A DNA stretch of 22,257 nt from Deltaproteobacteria bacterium. GTDB lineage: Bacteria > Desulfobacterota_B > Binatia > Bin18. The stretch is taken from the NCBI GenBank assembly GCA_012271025.1, contig JAAXHF010000628.1:1-22257 (forward strand), written 5' to 3'. The position numbers and the translations under genes were made by a program. Positions within the stretch are counted from its first letter, which is position 1. The number at the start of each line of letters is the position of its first letter. This document shows, piece after piece, positions 6,597-13,888 of the stretch. The notes beneath the pieces are model-generated. The model had not been told where the DNA came from. It ran no database searches and worked only from the letters and a program-made list of their open reading frames with translations.

Positions 6597-7817
6597 CTAC
6601 CGCTCGTCTTCCACCAGCACCCCGGCCGCCCGCAGCTCCTGCACCTGCTCTGGGGTCTGGCCCAGATAGTCCGTCAGAATCTCCTCGTTGTGCTGGCCCA
6701 GGGTCGCGGCCTCCAGTGGCAGCTCCTCGGGAAAGCCCGAGAACTTGATCGGAAAGCCCGGTACGTCAAGCTCGCCGTGGATACGGTCGGTGATGGTCCG
6801 CACCGTGCCACGCTGGCGCAGATGCGGATAGTCGAGCGTGTCCACGACCGACAAAACCGGGGCGACGGGAACCCCGAATTTTTCCAGCTGGGCAACCGCG
6901 CTCGGTACATCGGGGAAGGTCTGGAGCCAGTCTTCGAGGATTTGGGTCACCGTGTCGCGGCGTTTGAGACGCAGGTTATCGGTCTGGAAGTCTGGATGAT
7001 CGACCAGGTCGGGGCGGTCGATGGCTTTGCACAGGTCTTTCCAGTGGTGCAGATGGGCCATGATCACCACATAACCGTCGGTGGCCTGGAACACCCCGGC
7101 CGGACAGGCATAGGTCATGTGGCGCCCGGCGGGCCTGGGTCTCAGCCTGCCGTTGGTCGCCCGTGGCTGGTGAACGTTGACCTCGTGGTAGTGGTAGTAC
7201 ACGTCCAGCAGCGCCACATCGAGGTGCTGGCCCTCGCCGGTCTGATCGCGGTGGCGCAGCGCGGCCAGGACGCCCAGCGCGGCATGCACGCCGGTGCTGA
7301 CATCGCCCAGACCCACCCCCGGAATATACGGCGCGTCGTCGGGCTCGCCAATCATCGAGGTGACGCCGGCATAGGCCTGGGCAATATAATCGTAGCCGGG
7401 CTTATGAGACAGCGGTCCGGTCTGGCCCATGGCCGAGATGGAACACAGGATGATGTCGGACTTGAGCGCCTTGAGTCGGTCGTAGTCCAGACCCATATCG
7501 GCCATCACCCCGGGCTTGAAGTTCTCGACCACAATATCGACCTGGCCGACCAGCCCGGCGACCAGGGCCATGCCGCGCGGGTCGCGCAGATTCACACACA
7601 GGCTCTTCTTGCCCCGGTTATGCTGCACGTAGTACAGGCTACGCTTGTTCCGAAAGGTGCTGGCGTTGCGGACCATGTCCCCGTGTGGGGCCGATTCGAC
7701 CTTGATGACCTCGGCGCCCATCTCGGCCAGCATACGGGTACAGCTCGGACCGGCCAGGGCACGGGTCAAATCGAGGACGCGGACACCGTTTAACACATGG
7801 GGCAAAGACTGAGACAT
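6597..7817 (-). CDS. CaiB/BaiF (class III) CoA-transferase, copy A
   Basis: A 406-aa class III CoA-transferase, moving CoA from one acyl-CoA to a free acid in the cytoplasm. The N-terminal block GVRVLDLTRALAGPSCTRML is diagnostic. The catalytic aspartate is D172 in GLGDVSTGVHAAL, matching the Asp that forms the acyl-anhydride in formyl-CoA transferase. IVVENFKPGV and YDYIAQAYAGVTSMIGE are also family blocks. AAGGAG lies about seven nt before the ATG. It is the last gene of the five-gene leftward operon, 43 bp after a paralogue that aligns without gaps over at least the first 200 residues. Two copies could form a heteromeric transferase, as in benzylsuccinate (BbsEF) systems, or accept two different acids. 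The substrate is unknown. Confidence 0.93.
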   Translation of the reverse strand: MSQSLPHVLNGVRVLDLTRALAGPSCTRMLAEMGAEVIKVESAPHGDMVRNASTFRNKRSLYYVQHNRGKKSLCVNLRDPRGMALVAGLVGQVDIVVENFKPGVMADMGLDYDRLKALKSDIILCSISAMGQTGPLSHKPGYDYIAQAYAGVTSMIGEPDDAPYIPGVGLGDVSTGVHAALGVLAALRHRDQTGEGQHLDVALLDVYYHYHEVNVHQPRATNGRLRPRPAGRHMTYACPAGVFQATDGYVVIMAHLHHWKDLCKAIDRPDLVDHPDFQTDNLRLKRRDTVTQILEDWLQTFPDVPSAVAQLEKFGVPVAPVLSVVDTLDYPHLRQRGTVRTITDRIHGELDVPGFPIKFSGFPEELPLEAATLGQHNEEILTDYLGQTPEQVQELRAAGVLVEDER

Positions 7818-7860
7818 CGGGTACTCCTTCCCTCCGTCGGGGGAACCGACGCGGACCCGG

Positions 7861-9081
7861 TTAGCTGTTTTTCTCCAGCAACACCCCGGCCTCGCGCAGC
7901 TTCTGGACCTCTTCGGCCGAGCGGCCCAGGTAGGTGGTCAGGACTTCTTCGTTGTGCTGTCCGAGCGTGGGCGCCACCAGCGGCAGGGGCTCGGGAAAGG
8001 CCGAGAACTTGAGCGGCATGCCGGGCATCTCAAACTCGCCGTGGACCGGGTCGTTGACCGTCCGCACGGTCCCCCGAGCCCGGTGATGGGGATGATGGAC
8101 GGTGTCGGCCACCGACAGCACCGGCGCAACCGGAACCCCGTGCTGCTCCAAGCACTCGACGGCACTCGGCACATCGGGAAAGGTCTGGAGCCAGTCCTCG
8201 ACCATGGCGACGATCTCGTCGCGCCGTTCGAGCCGTTTGGCGTCGGTCACATAGTCGGGATGCTTGGCCAGCTCGTCTTTGCCCAGGGCTTTGCACAAGT
8301 CCTTCCAGTGGTGCAGCAGGGCCATGACGACCAGATAGCCGCCCTTGCCCCGAAACACCCCACACGGACAGGCGTAGGTCATATAGCGGCCGCTGCGGGT
8401 CGGTTCGATTGCCCCGCCGCTGCCGCTGTAGGTTTCGACGTTGGCCTCGTGGTAGTGGTAGTAGACGTCGAGCAGGGCGATATCGAGGTGCTGGCCAACC
8501 CCGGCGTGGTCGCGGTAGCGCAGGGCCGACACAATCGCCAGGGCGGCGTGGACACCGGTGCTGACATCGCCCAGCCCGACCAGCGGAATATACGGCGCGT
8601 CATCCGGCTCGCCGATCATCGACGTGACCCCCGAGTAGGCCTGGGCGATGTAGTCGTAGCCAGGCGTATTGGCCAGTGGGCCGCTCTGACCCAGAGCCGA
8701 GATGGAGCACAGGATGATATCGGATTTCAGCTCCTTGAGCCGTTCATAGCCCAGCCCCATACTGGCGATCACCCCGGGCTTGAAATTCTCGACCACCACA
8801 TCGACCCGGGGTATGAGTTCGGTCAGCAGGGCCAAGCCCTGGGGGTCGCGCAGATTGACGCACAGGCTCTTCTTGCCCCGGTTCTGCTGCACGTAGTACA
8901 GGCTGCGGTCATTGCGGAAGACCGAGATACTGCGGACCATATCCCCGCCCGGGGCGGGTTCGACCTTGATGACCTCGGCCCCCATTTCGACCAGCATGCG
9001 GGTACAGCTCGGGCCGGCCAGGGCGCGGGTCAGGTCGAGAACGCGTAAGTCAGACAGCAGGTGATCCATTCCTTGGGCCAT
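7861..9081 (-). CDS. CaiB/BaiF (class III) CoA-transferase, copy B
   Basis: A second class III CoA-transferase. The start is set at ATG 9081 because GGGAGGG lies six nt upstream. An in-frame GTG at 9096 would add five residues with no ribosome site of its own. With ATG 9081 the protein is 406 aa, the same length as copy A, and the catalytic residue falls at the same position (D172 in GLGDVSTGVHAAL). Both copies keep LDLTRALAGPSCTRML, VVENFKPGV, SDIILCSIS and LLDVYYHYHE, while differing in the 85-95 helix and around 200-215. Both therefore look active. It sits 23 bp after the SDR gene and 43 bp before copy A. Tandem duplication followed by divergence is the simplest origin. Confidence 0.93.
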   Translation of the reverse strand: MAQGMDHLLSDLRVLDLTRALAGPSCTRMLVEMGAEVIKVEPAPGGDMVRSISVFRNDRSLYYVQQNRGKKSLCVNLRDPQGLALLTELIPRVDVVVENFKPGVIASMGLGYERLKELKSDIILCSISALGQSGPLANTPGYDYIAQAYSGVTSMIGEPDDAPYIPLVGLGDVSTGVHAALAIVSALRYRDHAGVGQHLDIALLDVYYHYHEANVETYSGSGGAIEPTRSGRYMTYACPCGVFRGKGGYLVVMALLHHWKDLCKALGKDELAKHPDYVTDAKRLERRDEIVAMVEDWLQTFPDVPSAVECLEQHGVPVAPVLSVADTVHHPHHRARGTVRTVNDPVHGEFEMPGMPLKFSAFPEPLPLVAPTLGQHNEEVLTTYLGRSAEEVQKLREAGVLLEKNS

Positions 9082-9104
9082 GCATTTCCCTCCCACTCAA
9101 TGTG

Positions 9105-9884
9105 TCAGTCCCACATCAGGCCGCCGTCGACGTTGAAGGACTGGCCGGTGATATTGCGGGCCTCGTCCGAGGCCAGGAAGGCGGCCATATTGGCAATGTC
9201 GTCCGGGGTGTTGGAGCGCTTGAGCGGAATCGAGGCGTCCATACGGGCAATCGCCTCGGCCTCGCTGATGCCTTCCCGCTCGGTGAGCTGCTCCATCACC
9301 CGGTCGTACAGGCTGGTGCGGGTCGCGCCGGGGCAGATGGCGTTGACATTGATGTTGTGCTTGGCCAGCTGTGAGGCGCCGATGCGGGTCATGGCAATGA
9401 CCGCCCCCTTGGAGCCGGCATACGAGATGTTCGAGGTGCCGCGAAAGCCCTTGCCGGCAATCGAGGCGATATTGACGATGCGGCCCTCGTTGCGCTTGGC
9501 CATCTCGCGGGCCACCTCCTGCATGCAGAAAAACACCCCCTTGGCGTTGACCGAATGGATCCAGTCCCAGTCCTCCTCGGTCACGTCAAAGAAGCCCAGG
9601 CTGCGGGTCACCCCGGCGTTATTGACCAGAATGTCAATCTGCCCAAAGGTGTCCACGGCTTTGGCCACCATGGCCTTGATATCGGCCAGTCGGCCCATAT
9701 CGGTCTTGACGAACAGGCCGCGGCGGTCATGGGCGCTGACCTCGGCGGCGGTCTGCTGGCCGCTGGCCTCGTCAATCTCGGCCCCCACCACGTGGGCGCC
9801 CTCCCTGGCGTAGCGCAGCGCGATCGCCTTGCCCATCCCGGTCCCGATCCCGGTGACCACCGCGATTTTGTCCTTGAGTAGCAT
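9105..9884 (-). CDS. Short-chain dehydrogenase/reductase (SDR), classical type
   Basis: A 259-aa NAD(P)-dependent oxidoreductase. The start is ATG 9884, preceded by AAGGAGG six nt upstream; a longer open frame to 10058 is a spurious extension. The Rossmann glycine motif is T11-G-I-G-T-G-M-G18, with NNAG at 88-91. The catalytic triad is S141, Y155 and K159 (YAGSK), and CPG at 184-186 follows. The C-terminal ITGQSFNVDGGL is typical of classical SDRs. It probably interconverts an alcohol and a ketone. It is the third gene of the five-gene operon, 29 bp after an LLM oxidoreductase and 23 bp before CoA-transferase copy B, so it likely acts between the oxygenation and CoA-activation steps. Confidence 0.95.
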   Translation of the reverse strand: MLLKDKIAVVTGIGTGMGKAIALRYAREGAHVVGAEIDEASGQQTAAEVSAHDRRGLFVKTDMGRLADIKAMVAKAVDTFGQIDILVNNAGVTRSLGFFDVTEEDWDWIHSVNAKGVFFCMQEVAREMAKRNEGRIVNIASIAGKGFRGTSNISYAGSKGAVIAMTRIGASQLAKHNINVNAICPGATRTSLYDRVMEQLTEREGISEAEAIARMDASIPLKRSNTPDDIANMAAFLASDEARNITGQSFNVDGGLMWD

Positions 9885-9913
9885 AGTAGTCCTCCTTGCC
9901 TCCTTGTTTGTCC

Positions 9914-10951
9914 TCACCTGAATTCCGGCATCACTTCCTTGGCAAACAGTTCCAGTCTCCGCCTGACACGCGGGATATCCTGGCCGCCGGCGTGAAAATA
10001 AAACGCGACCTGATCCAGCCCGAACTCGTCGTTCAGCTCGGCCAGACGCCGCCGGCACTCTGCCGGAGTGCCGACCACGGCCCGCTCTTCGAGCTGGTCG
10101 GGCATGGCCCGGATGAATTGCAGAAAGGCTTTGAACGGGTCGTCATCTTTCATCCGATTCATCAGTTCGGGCGGCACGAACGAGGTGAACAGATCGGTAT
10201 AGGCGCGGACCGCTTCGCGGCCCTCACGAATGGCAACGTTGTGGTCGGGATCGACGAGCAGCCAGAAGATAAACGTCATCCGTTTTTGCCCATGACCGTG
10301 CTCGGCGAGCAGGCTCCGGTAGCGCTCAATGCGCTGCCTGACCTTGGGGTGGGGGCCGGTCAACCACGGCACGACAAACGCGTTGTCGCCGGCAATGGCG
10401 GCGCTTTCGTAGGACTCGGGACTGATCGTCCCCCGGTAGATCGGCGGGTGGGGTTTCTGGACCGGCTTGGGACTCAGCGACAGGGACGGAACCTGCCAGA
10501 ACTCGCCCTGATATTCGATCGGGTCCTGGGTCCAGGCCCGCCGAATGATCTCCAGCGCCTCCTCGTAGCGCGCCCGGCTCTCCCGCATCTTGACCCCGAA
10601 TCCCTCAAAGTGCTTCTGAATAATGCCGCGCCCCACCCCGAAATTCAGCCGCCCGTCACTCAGGATATCGAGCATGGCAAAGTCTTCGGCTTTGCGCAGC
10701 GGGTTGTCAAACGGCAGCAGGCTGATGGAGGTGCCCAGACGAATACGGGACGTTTCCCGCGCCAGCGCGGTCAGAAACAGCTGGGGGCTGGGGCAGATCC
10801 CGAAGGCATAAAAATGCTCCTCGCCAAACCACACCGAGTCAAAGCCGAGTTGCTCGGCCGCAATGGCGATGTCGAGCGTGTCGCGGTAGTACTGGATCTC
10901 GTTCTGGCGATCAGGGAAGAAGTCAAACAGGGAGAATAAGCCAAACTCCAC
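9914..10951 (-). CDS. LLM-class flavin-dependent oxidoreductase (bacterial luciferase-like), copy 1
   Basis: A TIM-barrel flavin monooxygenase-like enzyme of about 345 aa. The family N-terminus MEFGLFSLFD, the EEHF at 44-47, the TSRIRLGTSISLLP strand and the RLNFGVGRG phosphate-binding loop (about 101-109) are visible; it ends FAKEVMPEF. A GGAGG five nt upstream supports the GTG at 10951, which aligns with the start of the second LLM protein in this locus. The ATG at 10963, directly abutting the upstream TGA (TGAATG), is an alternative that adds four residues. Members use reduced FMN or F420 to oxygenate or reduce substrates, and no flavin reductase is present here. It is the second gene of the operon, translationally coupled to the secreted hydrolase gene. 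Confidence 0.9.
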   Translation of the reverse strand: MEFGLFSLFDFFPDRQNEIQYYRDTLDIAIAAEQLGFDSVWFGEEHFYAFGICPSPQLFLTALARETSRIRLGTSISLLPFDNPLRKAEDFAMLDILSDGRLNFGVGRGIIQKHFEGFGVKMRESRARYEEALEIIRRAWTQDPIEYQGEFWQVPSLSLSPKPVQKPHPPIYRGTISPESYESAAIAGDNAFVVPWLTGPHPKVRQRIERYRSLLAEHGHGQKRMTFIFWLLVDPDHNVAIREGREAVRAYTDLFTSFVPPELMNRMKDDDPFKAFLQFIRAMPDQLEERAVVGTPAECRRRLAELNDEFGLDQVAFYFHAGGQDIPRVRRRLELFAKEVMPEFR

Positions 10952-10956
10952 ACCAG

Positions 10957-10961
10957 CCTCC
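10957..10961 (-). promoter_or_regulatory. Ribosome binding site internal to the TGAATGGAGG junction
   Basis: GGAGG lies just after the TGA/ATG junction of the hydrolase and LLM genes and five nt before a GTG (10951). It favours the GTG as the LLM start, since no ribosome site precedes the ATG at 10963. Confidence 0.5.
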
Positions 10962-10963
10962 AT

Positions 10964-13024
10964 TCAGTCTGGAATAGGCGCCGTGCGCTCAGCATCAGCA
11001 ATATACGCCGCAGCATCGTCTGCCAAGAGCAAACCCTGGTCTTGCAGCGCGGCAACGGACCGCCGGATGGCATCGACGTAAGCCGCCCTGCTCGGATAGC
11101 GTTCGGCCAGAGACAGACGCGGGTCGCCGCTCGCCTCGCGTTCGGCTGTGGTCCGGGCAAAGGGGATGAACTGTCCCCAGTTGCCGCACATAGCGCCCGG
11201 TACATCGGCCCGGAGCGCCCAGCCGGTAGAGGTGCCGAGCGGAGCGGCGATATCGGGCAGGCGGATTCCGGCCAGATCGTTGCCGTCGGCGTCGGTTTTG
11301 GGAACGAGGCTGGTGTAGCGGGCCTGGTCCCCGGCGGTGTGCGTGACCAGGGTCGGATTGAGGTCGCCAATGTGCGCCACTCCCGGAATGGACGGAAAGC
11401 CGGCGGCGCTGTCCTGGGCCGAGACCAGGCTGCCAGCCTGACGGGTGGGAATCCGGCTGGCCGGCGGCGAGCTGCCCTCGTGCACCCAGCGGTGCAGAGC
11501 CAGCAGGAGGGCGCGCATGACCGGCCCGCGAAAGGCCGGGTTGTGTTCCTGCGTACACGGTCCCTTGGCCAGCCGCTGGCCCAGGGAGGTGGTGATGGGG
11601 GCGGGATGCAGGGCAAAATGCTGGGTGCTGGCAAAGAAGTAGAGCCGCACCGTGTCAGGGATGGGTACGTCGTTCCCGTGGCTATCGGTATGCAGCAGGG
11701 ACGCGCTCTTGCGCCAGTATTCGCTGGCGGTGTTGGTGACCATGATCAGCGGGTCAAAGCCGTCGCCGGGTTTGTCGCTGCCGGCGCGCAGCAGGCCGTC
11801 GTGTTTCCCGGTCAGCGGATCGTGCTGTGTGCCATAGGCAAACGGAAACCAGTTTTCTGGAAACCCGAAGTCCTGGTGACCGCCCTGGGTCCGGCCCGGC
11901 TGGCCAAAGGAAAAGTTGCTGAAAGTCTTGCCCGCACCGCCGATGTCGGCGATCAGTCCGTCAAACACGCTGCGCTCGTGCTCGTCCTGATTAAAGCCGG
12001 CCCAGACGTGCTCCTGAAGATAACGGCCCGCCTGTGAAATGCCGAAGGCCAGCGCCTTGTGGATGCCGGTGTCGTGTTCGTTCAGCCGCAGCGGATTGGC
12101 CGTCCCCCGCTCATCGGCCGTTTCATAGCGCAGGAACGACACCACATCACGGGTCACCGCAAATCCCAGGCCCAGAACGGGCGGATTTTTGCCGGTGTAG
12201 GTAAATTCATACAGCACGCCTGACTCAAACCCGGGCTGGAAACGGACAGTCTGCTCATCGGCAAACTCCCAGCAGCGCTCCGCCTGGCCTGACTGGGTGC
12301 AGACCGGGATGGGCTGCGGCTGCTCGCCGCGCGCCCTGGCCCGGACGCTGACCTGCATCAGGCGCGGGTCTGGCGAGAGCACGGGATAGCTCAGGCTGGC
12401 GGTCTGCGGCTCGGTCTGCTGACGACCGACAAACAGGTCGCGGACAGGGCCGCTGAGCGGCCTGCCATTCTCCAGTGCGACCGGGAGGTCGGCGCCCATT
12501 ATCCCCGGCGTGTCCGGGACACAGCACTGAGCCCCGGCTGTGCCACGCGCCTGCCAACCGCTCCAGACAATCGTATAGCCGTGGCGCATGAGAAAGCCGT
12601 TACCGGCGTCGGTCGCAGTATGAGGCGTATTCGTCGACGGACCGTAGGGCACGTCGTTGAGCAGGACCAGATCGATCTTATTGCCGCGGTTGAGCACGCC
12701 ATAGAAAAGCGTGCGATTGCCTTTGGTCGGGTCGCGTGGGCGGAGAATGACGAAGTCGGTGCTGTAGGAGACCCGCCCGGTGCTGTCTGTGGCGGCCAGC
12801 TCCAGGTTCACGATACCGGCATTTTCCGTCGCCCCGGGATTGACCGCGCCAAACGCTCGGCCCGCAATTTTCTCGTACTGCCCGACCGCACCAAACGCTC
12901 GGCCCGCAAAGGTCGGCGATTCGACCCGGTCGATTTCAATATGGGTGACGCGCGCCACAGCCGCAGGTGGGGCAACGGTTTCCCACACCAGGAGACACGC
13001 GAGGAGCAGGGGCACGACAGACAT
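10964..13024 (-). CDS. Secreted alpha/beta hydrolase domain protein (PF20091 / Abhydrolase_10-like)
   Basis: A 686-aa exported hydrolase. A signal peptide (SVVPLLLACLLVWETVAPPAAVA, cut near residue 24) is followed by the family's N-terminal blocks HIEIDRVESPTFAGRAFGAV and YEKIAGRAFGAVNP. The nucleophile elbow is G328-I-S330-Q-A-G-R in LAFGISQAGRYLQEHVW, making S330 the probable catalytic serine. Cysteine pairs such as C167/C168 and C242/C251 could form disulfides in the periplasm. The family is common but functionally obscure; ester, lactone or amide hydrolysis is the default expectation. It is the first gene of the five-gene operon and divergent from the GST gene. Export suggests that it makes the substrate taken up and processed by the downstream enzymes. 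Confidence 0.85.
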   Translation of the reverse strand: MSVVPLLLACLLVWETVAPPAAVARVTHIEIDRVESPTFAGRAFGAVGQYEKIAGRAFGAVNPGATENAGIVNLELAATDSTGRVSYSTDFVILRPRDPTKGNRTLFYGVLNRGNKIDLVLLNDVPYGPSTNTPHTATDAGNGFLMRHGYTIVWSGWQARGTAGAQCCVPDTPGIMGADLPVALENGRPLSGPVRDLFVGRQQTEPQTASLSYPVLSPDPRLMQVSVRARARGEQPQPIPVCTQSGQAERCWEFADEQTVRFQPGFESGVLYEFTYTGKNPPVLGLGFAVTRDVVSFLRYETADERGTANPLRLNEHDTGIHKALAFGISQAGRYLQEHVWAGFNQDEHERSVFDGLIADIGGAGKTFSNFSFGQPGRTQGGHQDFGFPENWFPFAYGTQHDPLTGKHDGLLRAGSDKPGDGFDPLIMVTNTASEYWRKSASLLHTDSHGNDVPIPDTVRLYFFASTQHFALHPAPITTSLGQRLAKGPCTQEHNPAFRGPVMRALLLALHRWVHEGSSPPASRIPTRQAGSLVSAQDSAAGFPSIPGVAHIGDLNPTLVTHTAGDQARYTSLVPKTDADGNDLAGIRLPDIAAPLGTSTGWALRADVPGAMCGNWGQFIPFARTTAEREASGDPRLSLAERYPSRAAYVDAIRRSVAALQDQGLLLADDAAAYIADAERTAPIPD

Positions 13025-13074
13025 CGTGGGCCTGTCCTATCACCCCTTTTCGCACTATCGCAAGCTGCTCGGAC

Positions 13075-13103
13075 TTGACTTCCGGGGTTCGGTTCAGGAT
13101 AGT
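13075..13103 (+). promoter_or_regulatory. Candidate promoter for the GST gene
   Basis: TTGACT (13075-13080), a 17-nt spacer and GATAGT (13098-13103) lie in the 131-bp gap between the divergent hydrolase and GST genes, about 53 bp before the GST start codon. The -35 is good and the -10 is weak (4 of 6). Confidence 0.35.
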
Positions 13104-13155
13104 TCCGGGGTCGGTCCGTGGTCTGTATGGAGACGTTTTTAACACAGGAGGACGT

Positions 13156-13809
13156 ATGAAGCTCTACAGTATACCGCTCAGTAATTTCGCCTCGAAATGC
13201 CGTATCGCCGCCTATGAAAAGGGGCTGGATATCGAGCTGACCGAACCGCCCAGCGGGATGGGTTCGGACGAGTACAAGCAGATCAACCCCCTGGGCAAGG
13301 TCCCGGCGCTGGATACCGGCAGCCAGATCATTGCCGAATCCGAACTCATCAACGAGTATTTTGAGGACCGGTTTCCGGAAAAGCCGCTGCTGCCCACGGA
13401 CCCGGAGGCGCGGGCCAAGGTGCGCAGCTTCACCCGCCTGCACGACCTGTACCTCGATCCGCCGCTGCGGGCCTGCTTTCCGAAGCTGTTCGGCCAAGAC
13501 CTGGAGCAGAGTTTTATTGACGAAAAAATGGTTGAGATCCAGGGGCGTCTCGATCATCTCGAGTCGCAGCTCTCGGACGCGGGCTGGGCGGCCGGGCCTG
13601 ATTTCAGCTTGGCCGACGCCGCGCTGACGCCGACGATCTTCTTCATGAACACCTTTCTGCCCGCCTTCGGCCAAAAGCCGGCGATTGAGGGGCGTCCGAA
13701 ACTGGCCGCCTGGTGGGGCAAAATTCAAGACCGGGAATCCACCAAGCGGGTGCTGGGCGAGCAGGGCGCCGCTCTGGAGGCGCTGCAAAAACAGCAGCAG
13801 GGCGGCTGA
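13156..13809 (+). CDS. Glutathione S-transferase family protein
   Basis: A 217-aa cytosolic GST. The ATG at 13156 follows AGGAGG five nt upstream; the open frame extends further back but without support. The N-terminal thioredoxin-like half starts MKLYSIPLSNFASKCRI, where S9 or S13 is the likely glutathione-activating residue. It contains the cis-proline loop GKVPAL (47-52) and the glutathione gamma-glutamyl contact E61-S62. The all-helical C-terminal half includes DFSLADAALTP, the conserved N-capping/hydrophobic staple region. GSTs in catabolic clusters often isomerise, dehalogenate or open rings, or detoxify epoxides. It is divergent from the hydrolase operon and followed by the second LLM gene after 79 bp that contain two hairpins. 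Confidence 0.93.
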   Translation: MKLYSIPLSNFASKCRIAAYEKGLDIELTEPPSGMGSDEYKQINPLGKVPALDTGSQIIAESELINEYFEDRFPEKPLLPTDPEARAKVRSFTRLHDLYLDPPLRACFPKLFGQDLEQSFIDEKMVEIQGRLDHLESQLSDAGWAAGPDFSLADAALTPTIFFMNTFLPAFGQKPAIEGRPKLAAWWGKIQDRESTKRVLGEQGAALEALQKQQQGG

Positions 13810-13816
13810 TTCCGGG

Positions 13817-13842
13817 GGGGCAAGCTGCGGGCTTGCCCCTTT
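13817..13842 (+). terminator. Terminator-like hairpin after the GST gene
   Basis: GGGGCAAGC (13817-13825) pairs perfectly with GCTTGCCCC (13831-13839) around a 5-nt loop, followed by TTT. The short T run makes it at best a leaky rho-independent terminator or attenuator between the GST and LLM genes. Confidence 0.5.
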
Positions 13843-13849
13843 GTGGAGC

Positions 13850-13869
13850 GCCCGGCCTGCGGGTCGGGC
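13850..13869 (+). repeat. Second stem-loop between the GST and LLM genes
   Basis: GCCCGGCC (13850-13857) pairs with GGTCGGGC (13862-13869), with one G-U wobble, around TGCG. It sits right behind the terminator-like hairpin and 19 nt before the LLM start codon, close enough to affect access to the start. No T tract follows. Confidence 0.4.
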
Positions 13870-13888
13870 GAGGATTGAAACAAACATC

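Noticed and set aside
6552..9048. Long plus-strand open frames over the two CoA-transferase genes (413 and 364 codons)
   Set aside because: They mirror each other only because the underlying genes are paralogues; they are shadows without ribosome sites or domains.
12842..12909. Two 26-bp direct repeats 42 bp apart (25 of 26 identical) near the start of the secreted hydrolase gene
   Set aside because: They encode GRAFGAV twice, and the family normally has two similar blocks here (FGAVGxYEK and GRAFGxVNP), so this is mostly protein-level constraint and not a mobile or regulatory repeat.
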